Shown here: piece after piece, positions 41,052 to 49,257 of the stretch
Layout: each line of letters opens with the position of its first letter
How positions within the stretch are numbered: position 1 is the first letter of the stretch
NCBI RefSeq assembly: GCF_002087085.1
Contig: NZ_MWQY01000013.1
Location: 1 to 64,000, forward strand
Source: Marispirochaeta aestuarii
Lineage (GTDB): Bacteria > Spirochaetota > Spirochaetia > JC444 > Marispirochaetaceae
Length of the DNA stretch: 64,000 bases
Reading direction: 5' to 3'
The notes under the pieces: generated by a model
The model's database searches: none
What the model was told of the DNA's origin: nothing
Seen by the model: only the letters and a program-made list of their open reading frames with translations
Translations under genes and position numbers: made by a program

Positions 41052-42646
41052 AGGGAAACGAATTTCAGAAAGAGGCTGCGGGCTTCCTCGATAATTTCGC
41101 CGGTTACTGCGACGGAGGATTCACGCTGCTTTCTCAGAAATGAAATGAGGGGGTAGAGCAGCTGCACGGTACCGGGAGCGTTGTTTCTGAGTTCCTCCGA
41201 GATCTCACGGAGAAGCACGGAGGGTTTCGGGGTTTCCTCCGTCGGAAGGACCTGAAGGGCCTGTGCCCCGGACGATGGGGTACTTCCCGTTGCCAGAAGC
41301 GGGGCGGAAACGCCGTGGATCTTCAGCTTCCCGGAACACGTTTTCAGGTAGGCTGCCATGTTATCCCGGTATCGGTCAAGGCGAGGGCAGGGGTAAAGTC
41401 GGTTGTACTCGGGGATCTCCTGTCCCCTGCGTCCTTCGAAGGTAAATCCCAGGGACTGTGCAAGAAAGGGCGAAGTTCTTGTCTCCCTGAGGCGGAACCA
41501 GCGGTCCACGTAGGTTGCCGGAGCGTAGGGAATCCCTCCGGGCTGGGAATAATCAACGCCGAAGACTGTCAGCTCTTCCATCCCTGCGGAAAGCGCCAGC
41601 GAAAGGGCCGCCTGCAGAACGTTTCCTCCTCCGGTATCCATGATCGGAAGGCCGGTCTTCCGGGCCAGCGCAAGCTCCAAAGGAATCCCGCCGGCAAAGA
41701 CGAAGGGTTTTTTGAGACTGCGAAGCAGTGCCGGCGGCGCGGAGAGGGTGACGGCCCAGGGGATGTCCAGACTTCCCGGCTGCATGGCATGAAGAAGGGT
41801 ATAGTACTGGCTGTCGATGCTGACAACCAGGTCCGGTTTCAGATCCAGCTGCTGAAGAAAGGGAAGGGCGGTGTCCACTGCAATAAGCATGGAGTCCGCG
41901 GCCGTCCGCAGTAACAGCTCACGGTCTTCCCGCAGGCTCGGTCCGGCTCCCACAAGGATGGCCTTTTTTATCGATTTTTCAAAAAGAGAAAGATAATCCG
42001 ATGCTGCGGGAAAGTCCTGAAGATAAGCAAGGTTGGCAATGCAGTTGCGGCTCCACAGAAGTCCGAAGTGGGCCTGCACTGAAAAGTCGTTCCTGATCTG
42101 GTTCAGGGCAAGATCAGCGGCACGTTTAAGCTGCTCATAGCGTTCCCGCCGGCGGATGGAGAGGGCCGGCAGACAGATAAAGCTGAAGCCGCCGTGAAGA
42201 CCCGGCAGGTAGTTGTGCACCAGGTGATCAGTAAGCTCCTCGGGACCGGGATCGAGAAGCATTTTGAAACGCGGGTGTTCCAGGATTTTCCGGTAATCTC
42301 GTCCGCTGAGAAAACTCCTGAGGCGTCCCGGCCCGTCAATGATGAGAAGGACCTCCCTGTCGTTCAGGTTCAGAAACTCTTCCAGGTGCCACGCTGCACC
42401 AAGGCCGTAGACGACGGTGAACCCGGAATTTCCAGCGGTCTGAAGGAGGCGACGAGCCTCACGGGAAGGGTCTATCGTTGAATGCAGAGGATACTCCCGC
42501 TCTCCAAAGGTTTCGTACACAATCTGCAGGCCGTTTTTTGACGATGAGAAGCGGATGTACGGCTCCGGATCCGCCGCCAAAACCCGGCGGGCTATCTCCG
42601 GAAAGCGGCGTCCAAGGATGCTCAGGTTTGCTTCCAGAAGCTTCAC
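41036..42646 (-). CDS. DUF115 (MptE-like) protein, second copy
   Basis: A 536-residue member of the DUF115 family, related to archaeal 6-hydroxymethylpterin diphosphokinase MptE and to flagellar-associated Maf proteins that add glycans to flagellin. The DUF115 core is seen in AILVGAGPSLREDRELL (about 235-252), SIDSQYYTLLHA and TVFGVDYSQPGG with GGGNVLQAALSLAL. The GTG start at 42646 was chosen because ggagg lies 4 bases before it and it overlaps the upstream stop (GTGA). The longer reading from 42736 lacks a ribosome site. The 3' end overlaps the MEMO gene by 16 bases. Confidence 0.8.
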   Translation of the reverse strand: MKLLEANLSILGRRFPEIARRVLAADPEPYIRFSSSKNGLQIVYETFGEREYPLHSTIDPSREARRLLQTAGNSGFTVVYGLGAAWHLEEFLNLNDREVLLIIDGPGRLRSFLSGRDYRKILEHPRFKMLLDPGPEELTDHLVHNYLPGLHGGFSFICLPALSIRRRERYEQLKRAADLALNQIRNDFSVQAHFGLLWSRNCIANLAYLQDFPAASDYLSLFEKSIKKAILVGAGPSLREDRELLLRTAADSMLIAVDTALPFLQQLDLKPDLVVSIDSQYYTLLHAMQPGSLDIPWAVTLSAPPALLRSLKKPFVFAGGIPLELALARKTGLPIMDTGGGNVLQAALSLALSAGMEELTVFGVDYSQPGGIPYAPATYVDRWFRLRETRTSPFLAQSLGFTFEGRRGQEIPEYNRLYPCPRLDRYRDNMAAYLKTCSGKLKIHGVSAPLLATGSTPSSGAQALQVLPTEETPKPSVLLREISEELRNNAPGTVQLLYPLISFLRKQRESSVAVTGEIIEEARSLFLKFVSLYAGE

Positions 42647-44130
42647 GTTTCCTCCATGGAGGAAACGATTTCCCGCAGCTCCAGGATCTTCCCCGCTGTG
42701 TATTCGTCCGGATCCGCCTCGATTCCGGGAGGACATAATTTCAGCCGGAGCTCTCTGAAAAGGGGAGAGGAGGGATCCCGTGAAGCCATCCGACGGCTGT
42801 CGTCAAGGAGTTGTAACAAACGATCCTTTCTGAGACTGAAGGACGGGACGGAAATTCCCTGGAACGAGAGTCGCCCCTCGCTGCCTGAAATCTCTTCAGG
42901 ATGTGGTGCCTGGACCGGAGGAAAAGGAAGGCCAATCCTGGATGGATTAAGCCGGAGAATTCTGTGCGCTGTCTCCTCCCCGAGGCCTGCGAACCAGTCG
43001 CTGTAGGTCCGGAGAGACGGAGACTGGCCCTGCTCCGGGGCTGTGTCCCGGGAGTAGCGGTATTTCCGGGAATAGAGAGGATGCGTACGGCAGACGTCTT
43101 TTGAAAAAGCAGGGTCAAAGCTGTGGGGCCGCACATGGGGATGTATATCGTCATAGCAAAGGTCGAGGCCGGCAATTATTACCGGTTCCCTGCTCAGGCC
43201 GAGGGAAAAGAATATGGCGCTTGCGGCGACGGTACCCATGGCAGGAATATTCAGGGGTTCGATATCAAGCAGGGACCAGAGGGCCTCCTCAAAAGGTTCA
43301 CCGCAGCTTACGGGAAGAACCGGGCCCATGTGGCGGCGGATGCCGGTATCTGTAAAAAGCGGAGCCGCCAGAGGGACCTTCATGCCCTGAGCTTCTGAGA
43401 GATGCAGAGAGGCGTAGTACCCGGGATCTGTCTGGATAATGATGTCCGGAATACGCCCCAGGTTTCTGAGAAAGCTGAGGCTTGAGGGCAGGGCGATAAG
43501 GGCGGCCCTGCTGTTTCGAATATACTCCTCGTCGCGATTAAGGCTCGGACCTGATGCCGCAATCAGAAAGGGCCCCCGGGATTCTGAAATCCGGCAGAAA
43601 TTCTGCGGGAAAAGGAAGTTGGATATACTGTTCCGTATCCAGCGGAAGCCGAAGGCTTTTATGGTGGTTATGTTACCGTTCAGAATGCGTATCCGCCGCT
43701 GGATTTTCGCGAGTACCTCCGAGGCTGTATCGGAAAATGCATTGATCGACGGCTGCCATTCCAGAAGAGCAAAACCCTGGACAAGGAGGATCTCTTCGTC
43801 AATGCAGCCCGTGAGGATTGCATCCAGAGGGTCCGAGGCCGGGGACCAGTATATTTCCCTTGCACCTCCGGAGAGATTCTCCGTCATCAGGTCGGAATGA
43901 AGAGACAGACTGACTATTCTTGTTTCGGGAAAGGTTCTGCGGACAGCCCCGGCAAGATACCCCAGCAGGTCACCGACAATAAGGACAGTCCCGGAGGCCT
44001 TAAAGGAACCGTGTATGCTGGAACGGACAAAACGTTCAGCTTCTCTGGAAGGATCAAACCGGGATATCAGGGCCCTGCCGTCCATGAGGGGAATGATATC
44101 TCCTGTTCGGCTTGCTTCAAAGCTCAGCAT
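42643..44130 (-). CDS. DUF115 (MptE-like) protein, first copy
   Basis: A 495-residue paralogue of the next gene. The core is visible as FLIAASGPSLNRDEEYI (about 187-203), a QTDPGYYASLHL segment and IIAGLDLCYDDIHPH. The N-terminal 150 residues differ strongly from its neighbour. Tandem DUF115 genes next to each other suggest a two-component enzyme or a duplicated glycosyl or pseudaminic acid-type transferase acting on flagellin, but no flagellin gene is in the window. The gene starts 3 bases after the stop of the upstream 44134-45189 gene; all four genes from 47486 down to 41036 form one reverse operon. Confidence 0.8.
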   Translation of the reverse strand: MLSFEASRTGDIIPLMDGRALISRFDPSREAERFVRSSIHGSFKASGTVLIVGDLLGYLAGAVRRTFPETRIVSLSLHSDLMTENLSGGAREIYWSPASDPLDAILTGCIDEEILLVQGFALLEWQPSINAFSDTASEVLAKIQRRIRILNGNITTIKAFGFRWIRNSISNFLFPQNFCRISESRGPFLIAASGPSLNRDEEYIRNSRAALIALPSSLSFLRNLGRIPDIIIQTDPGYYASLHLSEAQGMKVPLAAPLFTDTGIRRHMGPVLPVSCGEPFEEALWSLLDIEPLNIPAMGTVAASAIFFSLGLSREPVIIAGLDLCYDDIHPHVRPHSFDPAFSKDVCRTHPLYSRKYRYSRDTAPEQGQSPSLRTYSDWFAGLGEETAHRILRLNPSRIGLPFPPVQAPHPEEISGSEGRLSFQGISVPSFSLRKDRLLQLLDDSRRMASRDPSSPLFRELRLKLCPPGIEADPDEYTAGKILELREIVSSMEET

Positions 44131-44133
44131 CGG

Positions 44134-45189
44134 CTAAGGCTGCTTCTCCGGCGGATACTGGGCAATAAGTTCCTCCAGGGAATCAAATGCGGCGGGAGGA
44201 GGTGCCAGGTGAAAATCTATCCCGGCCTCATTATCGGAAAAAAAGTTCTGCAGGGCAAGGCGAACCTGATGCTGCAGAAGCTTCGGATTCGGACGCTGCC
44301 GGGTTCCCAGCAGCAGGAGATACTCCTCGTCCTTCAGCGGAACAATCCGGGAGCTGCCCTCGAAGAGGGTTTCGATGATCCGCAGGCTGTCTCTCCTGGC
44401 TCTGAAAAGATCTACATCCGCGGAGAGGGCGGCAAGATGTATCAGCAGTCTGTTGAGGGAAAACCTTATTGCCGTCAATTCCTTTTTCCGGGAGTCAATC
44501 TTTCTCAGAAAATCTTTGATCTCCGAAACGCTGCCGGAGCTGCCTGTTCCCGGACTGCTCAAGCGGAGCAGTTTGTTTCGCCGGAGATAATTGCCCAGAG
44601 AAAGCTGCAGGGCCTCTATCTGATCTTCCGCCAGCGAAATGTAGTCCAGTTCGTTCGGCTCTTCGCCGAAAAGAAGGATCATTCCCGCCGGTTCATCATC
44701 GACACGGATCGCCAGCATGCGCAGATCTTCCAGGAGTTCATATTCCCTTGAAGAGAGAAAGGGCTCAAGAAAGGAGTAATCGTCAAAGGAGAGCCACGTC
44801 CCCTTCCGGGGGCTGCTGAAGGCATCTGCCGGAAAGCGGAGGCGGTTCCGGCTGGTAACATCCAGTCCGGTCTGTGCCCTGGGCAGAAAAAAACGCTCGT
44901 CCCTGTTTTTTGTGAGAAAAGCGCCTTTTTTTATGGAAAAAAGTTGTTTGACGTCTTCGAAAAGCTCCACGATCCCTTCCAGGGAGGGTGCCAGACTGTC
45001 GATCTTATCGCAGAGCTCCGTCAGCCCGGCCGCTGTGTCGGCCAGGTTTTTTTTTTTGCCCGGATCCCTGCCCGATTCGCCGCTTTTATTATCAGCCGGA
45101 GAGCTGTGGTCTTTGTACTCCTCAGCTCGGGCCCGCAAACCGCTTTTTGGCAGATTGCGGCGGGCCGAGGCTTTCTCAAGCAATCCCAT
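44134..45189 (-). CDS. GAF-like plus degenerate GGDEF-like protein with an 11-base poly(A) tract
   Basis: I do not recognise a named family. Residues about 1-60 are charged and disordered, including KKK coded by the A11 tract. Residues about 75-200 show alternating strands suggesting a GAF/PAS-like fold (KGAFLTKNRDERFFL ... MLAIRVDDEPAGMILLFGEE). Residues about 225-345 resemble a degenerate GGDEF domain (LLIHLAALSADVDLF, RIVPLKDEEYLLLLGT), without the catalytic loop. The poly(A) run is T11 on the plus strand at 45047-45057, early in the gene, and could permit slippage. The start overlaps the upstream acidic gene's stop by one base (TAATG). A regulatory role in the operon is inferred. Confidence 0.55.
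   Translation of the reverse strand: MGLLEKASARRNLPKSGLRARAEEYKDHSSPADNKSGESGRDPGKKKNLADTAAGLTELCDKIDSLAPSLEGIVELFEDVKQLFSIKKGAFLTKNRDERFFLPRAQTGLDVTSRNRLRFPADAFSSPRKGTWLSFDDYSFLEPFLSSREYELLEDLRMLAIRVDDEPAGMILLFGEEPNELDYISLAEDQIEALQLSLGNYLRRNKLLRLSSPGTGSSGSVSEIKDFLRKIDSRKKELTAIRFSLNRLLIHLAALSADVDLFRARRDSLRIIETLFEGSSRIVPLKDEEYLLLLGTRQRPNPKLLQHQVRLALQNFFSDNEAGIDFHLAPPPAAFDSLEELIAQYPPEKQP
45047..45057 (-). repeat. Homopolymer tract of 11 A (coding strand)
   Basis: Plus-strand T11 gives the codons for GKKKN about 44-48 codons into the 44134-45189 gene. It is the longest coding homopolymer noticed in the window. Loss or gain of one base would truncate the protein early, so it could serve as a phase switch. 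Confidence 0.8.
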
Positions 45190-47486
45190 TAGGACGATAT
45201 CCCCAGTTCATCAAACAGTTTCTGATATACCTTGAAATGCTCGGATCTGGCAAACTCTTCAATCTTCTCTTCCGGCAGAGCCTCAAGAAGCTGGTCCATA
45301 TAGGAGAGAACAGACTTTATCTCACTCTGCAGCGCAGGATTAAGGTCCAGAGACTCTGCGGAAGCTGCAGCATCTTCCCCGGTATACTCGGGTTCCGTGG
45401 CGGAATCTTCATACTCTTCTGCAGAAAGCTCATCAGCTTCGATTTCTTCAAAGTCATCAACAGAATCCCCGGCTTCAAGGCCGATTTCCTCTTCGCTCAG
45501 GTCGAGAATTTCATTCTCGGGAAATTCCGCCTCTTCTTCTGATGCTTCGATAATCTCTTCCATCTCCTGGGAGTCCTCGGGAGATATTTCCAGCTCTATT
45601 TCTTCCTCCAGATCTTCCAGTTCATTCCCGGTATCTTCGCCTTCAGTTTCCTCTTCTGCTTCGAGGGAAAGCTCTTCTTCCAGTTCTGAATCTTCCGATC
45701 CAAGTTCCAGATCTTCCAGATCGAGGTCTGCAAAATCCGGCTCTTCTGACTCTTCTCCAAACTCATCTTCGCTGAGGCTGAACTCATCACCTGCTTCAGT
45801 CTCCGGCTCTTCGGTACGTTCTTCCGCCGGGTACAGTTCTTCTTCCTCGATATCGAGGATGTCTTCGCCATCAAGAAGATCATCCGATCCAAGGTGTTCT
45901 TCAGGATTGTCCAGAAGTTCCAGTTCATCCTCGTCAAGGGTGTCAGCTGCTTCCGGGCTTTCGTCCAGATCCTCAAAATCATCCATGGCGGTGATGTCGA
46001 GTTCTTCCACTGCCTCGGATTCGGAAATATCGAAGTCTTCATCGTCTGCCCCGATTTCAGGCAGGCTTATCTCCTCTGCAGTTGCTTCCTCTTCCTCTTC
46101 AGGAATTCCCAGATCCGAAAGATCAAGCTCCTCCCCGGTATCCAGATCGGAAAGCTCGAGTTCATCCTCTTCGGTATCCGGCTCCGAGAGGTCTATTTCC
46201 TCTTCATGTTCCTCTTCCGGGCTTTCCAGTCCTGAAAGATCAAGCTCTTCAGTTTCTGACTCTTCCGTGCTTTCTTCGGCGGGGGAGAAGTCGATGGCCT
46301 CCGCAAGGCTGCTGTCCATGCTGGAGATGTTGATGTCGAGTTCCTCTTCGGGACCTTCGGAAGCTTTTCCCGCCTCTTCCGTAACATCCGCAGTATTCAG
46401 AATGTTGTCGAGCTCATCACCGGTCAGCGCGATGGTTTCATCCTCGTCTTCCTCGAAAAAGCCGGGCAGGCGCTCTTCGTCTTCCTCCTGATCCCGGTCC
46501 GCCGCTTCCCTTTCGGCGCCTGCGGGGGAAAGCTTCAGGCTGCTGAGCTCACTCTTGAGGGAGGCAAGTTCATCGCGAATTGAATGCAGTTCATCTTCAA
46601 TTTTCCTCAGAACTTCGGATTTTTCCTCTATGGCCGTGTCCAGTTCTGAAGAGACGATGTTCTCCTCCACAAGGTTCTCCACGGAAAGTTCCGGCAGATC
46701 CTCTTCTTCGTCCTGTCCCAGGTCATCCAGGCTTATCTCCTCGGGTTCTTCGGAGAAAACGGAAGTATCGGAGAGTCCGGATTCTTCGGAATCCTTCTCC
46801 AGAGACATGGCTTCAAACTCTTCCTCATCAAAGGAGGGAAGTTCTTCCTGTCCGGCTTCCTCCGTATCCGCTTCCAGATTATCCAGGTCTAAATCGAAAA
46901 AGTCCTCTTCCTCGGATTCCCGGATTTCGTCTGCAGCTTCTTCTTCCTTATCCGGTGCTTCATATTCTGGTTCAAACAACTCGTCTTCCTCGTGCTGAGA
47001 GGTCTCTTCTTCCGAAGCCGGTTCGGAAAAAGAATCCTCCGGGGTGTCGATGGTGAAGATGTCTTCGTCGAGGGAGAACTCTTCCTCCGAAGGACTTTCC
47101 TGCTCTTCGGCTTCTTCCTCTTCGATGGAGTCAAAATCACTCATATCATCCAGGTCCTCCAGGCTGAAATCTTCCTCTATTGAATCATCCTCGCCGAATT
47201 CAGTCATCTCCGGGGCCTGCTCTGAAGTCGTATCGTCATTATTGTCTTCTTCTTCGGAGCCGCCTGTTTCAAGGTCTCCGAGAAGAGACTCCTCTTCCTC
47301 GGTCAGGAATGATGTGGCCCCTTCTATCTCGGGCAGATTCTCAAGGGAAAATGAGTCGCCGTCCGTTGTTTCGTCAATGTCTTCAGGGCCGGATTTTACC
47401 CAGACTCCGTACTCCTCAAGGGTCCCCCCCGTTGAATCGAGTTGTTCTGATGTATCCAGCGTATCAAAATCCTTTTCAACACCCAT
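45189..47486 (-). CDS. Very acidic repeat protein (probable scaffold)
   Basis: A 765-residue protein with a very high Glu and Asp content (roughly two fifths by eye). It has short repeats of the form E-(L/I)-(D/S)-L-(S/E/D)-x-L, such as SLEDLDD, SLDDLGQ, LDLSGLES, LELSDLDT and LDLSDLGI. A coiled-coil-like segment (VLRKIEDELHSIRDELASL, about 290-308) and a GFFEEDEDETIALTGDEL motif (about 344-361) interrupt it. The last 50 residues (ALQSEIKSVLSYMDQLLEAL, then EEKIEEFARSEHF) form a folded, conserved-looking end. It lacks a signal peptide. Such a layout fits a disordered docking protein carrying many copies of a short binding motif. It heads the operon that contains the DUF115 genes. Confidence 0.7.
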   Translation of the reverse strand: MGVEKDFDTLDTSEQLDSTGGTLEEYGVWVKSGPEDIDETTDGDSFSLENLPEIEGATSFLTEEEESLLGDLETGGSEEEDNNDDTTSEQAPEMTEFGEDDSIEEDFSLEDLDDMSDFDSIEEEEAEEQESPSEEEFSLDEDIFTIDTPEDSFSEPASEEETSQHEEDELFEPEYEAPDKEEEAADEIRESEEEDFFDLDLDNLEADTEEAGQEELPSFDEEEFEAMSLEKDSEESGLSDTSVFSEEPEEISLDDLGQDEEEDLPELSVENLVEENIVSSELDTAIEEKSEVLRKIEDELHSIRDELASLKSELSSLKLSPAGAEREAADRDQEEDEERLPGFFEEDEDETIALTGDELDNILNTADVTEEAGKASEGPEEELDINISSMDSSLAEAIDFSPAEESTEESETEELDLSGLESPEEEHEEEIDLSEPDTEEDELELSDLDTGEELDLSDLGIPEEEEEATAEEISLPEIGADDEDFDISESEAVEELDITAMDDFEDLDESPEAADTLDEDELELLDNPEEHLGSDDLLDGEDILDIEEEELYPAEERTEEPETEAGDEFSLSEDEFGEESEEPDFADLDLEDLELGSEDSELEEELSLEAEEETEGEDTGNELEDLEEEIELEISPEDSQEMEEIIEASEEEAEFPENEILDLSEEEIGLEAGDSVDDFEEIEADELSAEEYEDSATEPEYTGEDAAASAESLDLNPALQSEIKSVLSYMDQLLEALPEEKIEEFARSEHFKVYQKLFDELGISS

Positions 47487-47810
47487 GGCCGTCTCCCGGA
47501 TTATAGTTCACAGTACTCAATATATCGGCAAGAATCAATCATCCATTGAACAGAAATCTGATGCCCACTGTATAGTCAGAAATATATGCAGGAAACCCGG
47601 TATATACAGGTACTATCCAAGGGCTACCTCGTAACGCTGCCCTTATTCCATATCCTGTGTCCTCAGGTTTTTCCGCGATCCTCAACTCTGTATCAGCACG
47701 AGAGTTTGCGGGCACTGCAGGACCTGTCCTTCCTGATCAGGATAAAAAATACCATGGTTTTGGAGGCGCCCCAATATAAAGTTTAACCCTAGTTGGCCGT
47801 TATTTAAAGT
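47487..47810. other. Intergenic region between divergent acidic-protein and FtsB-like genes
   Basis: About 324 bases without a supported gene. A reverse-strand TATAAT (47505 to 47500) lies too close to the acidic gene's start for a clear promoter. Small palindromes such as CCTG-N6-CAGG near 47658 occur. I found no tRNA, SRP RNA or riboswitch core. Small ORFs inside have no ribosome site or recognisable product. Confidence 0.45.
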
Positions 47811-48266
47811 ATGAAGATTGGTACCCGTCTGCTTTTCTCGTTATATATCGGCTTTATGGCTGCCTCGCTTGTCTACTACCTGTACAGTCCAACGGGATTA
47901 TTTGCTTATCGTCAGCTTCAGGGTGAGATTGTACGCCTTGAAAATAATCTTCAGGACCTGAAGGATCTTCACAGGGAGCTTTCCGGAGAATTCGACTCCC
48001 TGCGACGATCTTCCGAGACGGTAATTCTTCGGGCGCGGGACCTGGGCTATGCCCGGAGCGGTGAAACATTCCTGATGCTAGAGGATTTTAAGCCCAGACC
48101 GGGAAACTACTATTCCGTCGGACGGATTATAACTCCTGGAGCGGCTGAAGCGAATCGTAATGCAGCCTCCCTTCTGACTGGCATTGTTTCCATGGCTGCG
48201 GCTTTTCTGCTTATCGCAATTTTTACCAATCCCAGGGGAAGGGCAGACGGTTCTGCCCACAGTTAA
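47811..48266 (+). CDS. FtsB/DivIC-like septum protein
   Basis: A 151-residue protein with one N-terminal membrane helix (about 6-26), then a leucine-rich coiled coil (EIVRLENNLQDLKDLHRELSGEFDSLRR, about 39-66) and a second hydrophobic segment (about 122-140). The helix-coiled coil layout with an LRRSSETVILRARDLGYARSGE ending matches DivIC/FtsB (septum formation initiator) proteins, which in E. coli bridge FtsQ and FtsL. The C-terminal second helix is unusual. It overlaps the next gene by one base (TAATG). The ribosome site is weak. Confidence 0.7.
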   Translation: MKIGTRLLFSLYIGFMAASLVYYLYSPTGLFAYRQLQGEIVRLENNLQDLKDLHRELSGEFDSLRRSSETVILRARDLGYARSGETFLMLEDFKPRPGNYYSVGRIITPGAAEANRNAASLLTGIVSMAAAFLLIAIFTNPRGRADGSAHS

Positions 48267-49255
48267 TGATGAAAACTCCTGACGGGATTCTGCTCAATCT
48301 TCAACCCTTTCCGCCCCGGGGAGAAATAATGCGGGACCTGCTCCTTGTCCTTAAGGAGCGGGATATACATACCTTCTATATCGACCCCGACAGACAGTTC
48401 TGCTGGAGTTTCGATCCAGCCCTGAAGGATTCCGCTGCCTACCCGGAAGAGTTCTTCCGGGGACTGCTTGCGACCGCAGAATCCCTCGGGCTCACACTGA
48501 TTCCCGTTCTCTCCACCCGACGGATCTTTGAATTCATTCATGCCCATCCCGGAACAAAGAGCTCTGTATTGCCCGAAAAAGGAGCGCCCCAGATAAGTAT
48601 CATTCAGCATCTTGTTGAAGACATGGTGGAGGATCTGCTCTCCGTGTTTGCCATGTCTCCCTGCATCGCAGTCACTGATTGCGGCCTGGAAGATGCGGAG
48701 GGCTCCGAAACCATGATTCCCGGGATATCCGAAATCCTGGAAGGGGTAGCTGAAGCCTTTGAGGAGAATCTTATTTCAATTGAACCCGGGGAGTGCTCAT
48801 ATGTCGAGGCAGAGGAAATCCGCGCCGGGTTTTCCGGCATTGTAAGGGTCCGTTCCAGACGTTTTTCGGGATTTTCCCTGCCGTCTCCCCCGGCATGGCT
48901 GGAACTGCTTCCGGAACCCCTGGTTTCTCGGGTCGCGGAGTTCACGGATTCCTATGCTCGAACAGACACACTTTTCAACGAGGCCTGGCACCTTCTGCGC
49001 CTCAGGTGGGAGAGAAGAACGGGAAGTGCGGCTCCCTTCATGGCAAGGCTGCGGGAGATCCGGAAGTTCGCTTCTCCTTTAAGGGAGCAGGGGAAAAGGC
49101 TTTTTCATTCGGAATGGTTCGAAAATGAACAGAGACGATGGCATTACTCCCTTTACGAGGCTGCTCTCCACCAGTTTGCAGTCCGGCCGGGATCCCAGGA
49201 GGAACTCTCCTCTGTCCGCGCACTGCTGGATCCGGTATCTGGAGTCAAGAGGTAG
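48266..49255 (+). CDS. TIM-barrel-like protein, family unknown
   Basis: I do not recognise a named family. The 329-residue product has alternating hydrophobic strands and helices in its first 200 residues (TFYIDPDRQFCW, LGLTLIPVLSTRRIFEFI, CIAVTDCGLED) that look like a glycoside-hydrolase-type TIM barrel, perhaps a degenerate GH20-like one. A helical C-terminal third follows (DTLFNEAWHLLRLRWERR). Acidic residues at strand ends (DPD, DCGLEDAEGSE) might be catalytic or remnants. The start at 48266 overlaps the FtsB-like stop. It is 2 bases before the next gene. Confidence 0.4.
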   Translation: MMKTPDGILLNLQPFPPRGEIMRDLLLVLKERDIHTFYIDPDRQFCWSFDPALKDSAAYPEEFFRGLLATAESLGLTLIPVLSTRRIFEFIHAHPGTKSSVLPEKGAPQISIIQHLVEDMVEDLLSVFAMSPCIAVTDCGLEDAEGSETMIPGISEILEGVAEAFEENLISIEPGECSYVEAEEIRAGFSGIVRVRSRRFSGFSLPSPPAWLELLPEPLVSRVAEFTDSYARTDTLFNEAWHLLRLRWERRTGSAAPFMARLREIRKFASPLREQGKRLFHSEWFENEQRRWHYSLYEAALHQFAVRPGSQEELSSVRALLDPVSGVKR

Positions 49256-49257
49256 AT

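Noticed and set aside
45397-46491. Forward ORF (364 codons) rich in Ser across the acidic protein gene
   Set aside because: A Ser-rich product is the antisense image of Glu and Asp-rich codons. It has no ribosome site and no domain.
47586-47786. Small forward ORF in the 47.5-47.8 kb gap
   Set aside because: There is no ribosome site, no recognisable domain, and the composition is that of the intergenic region.
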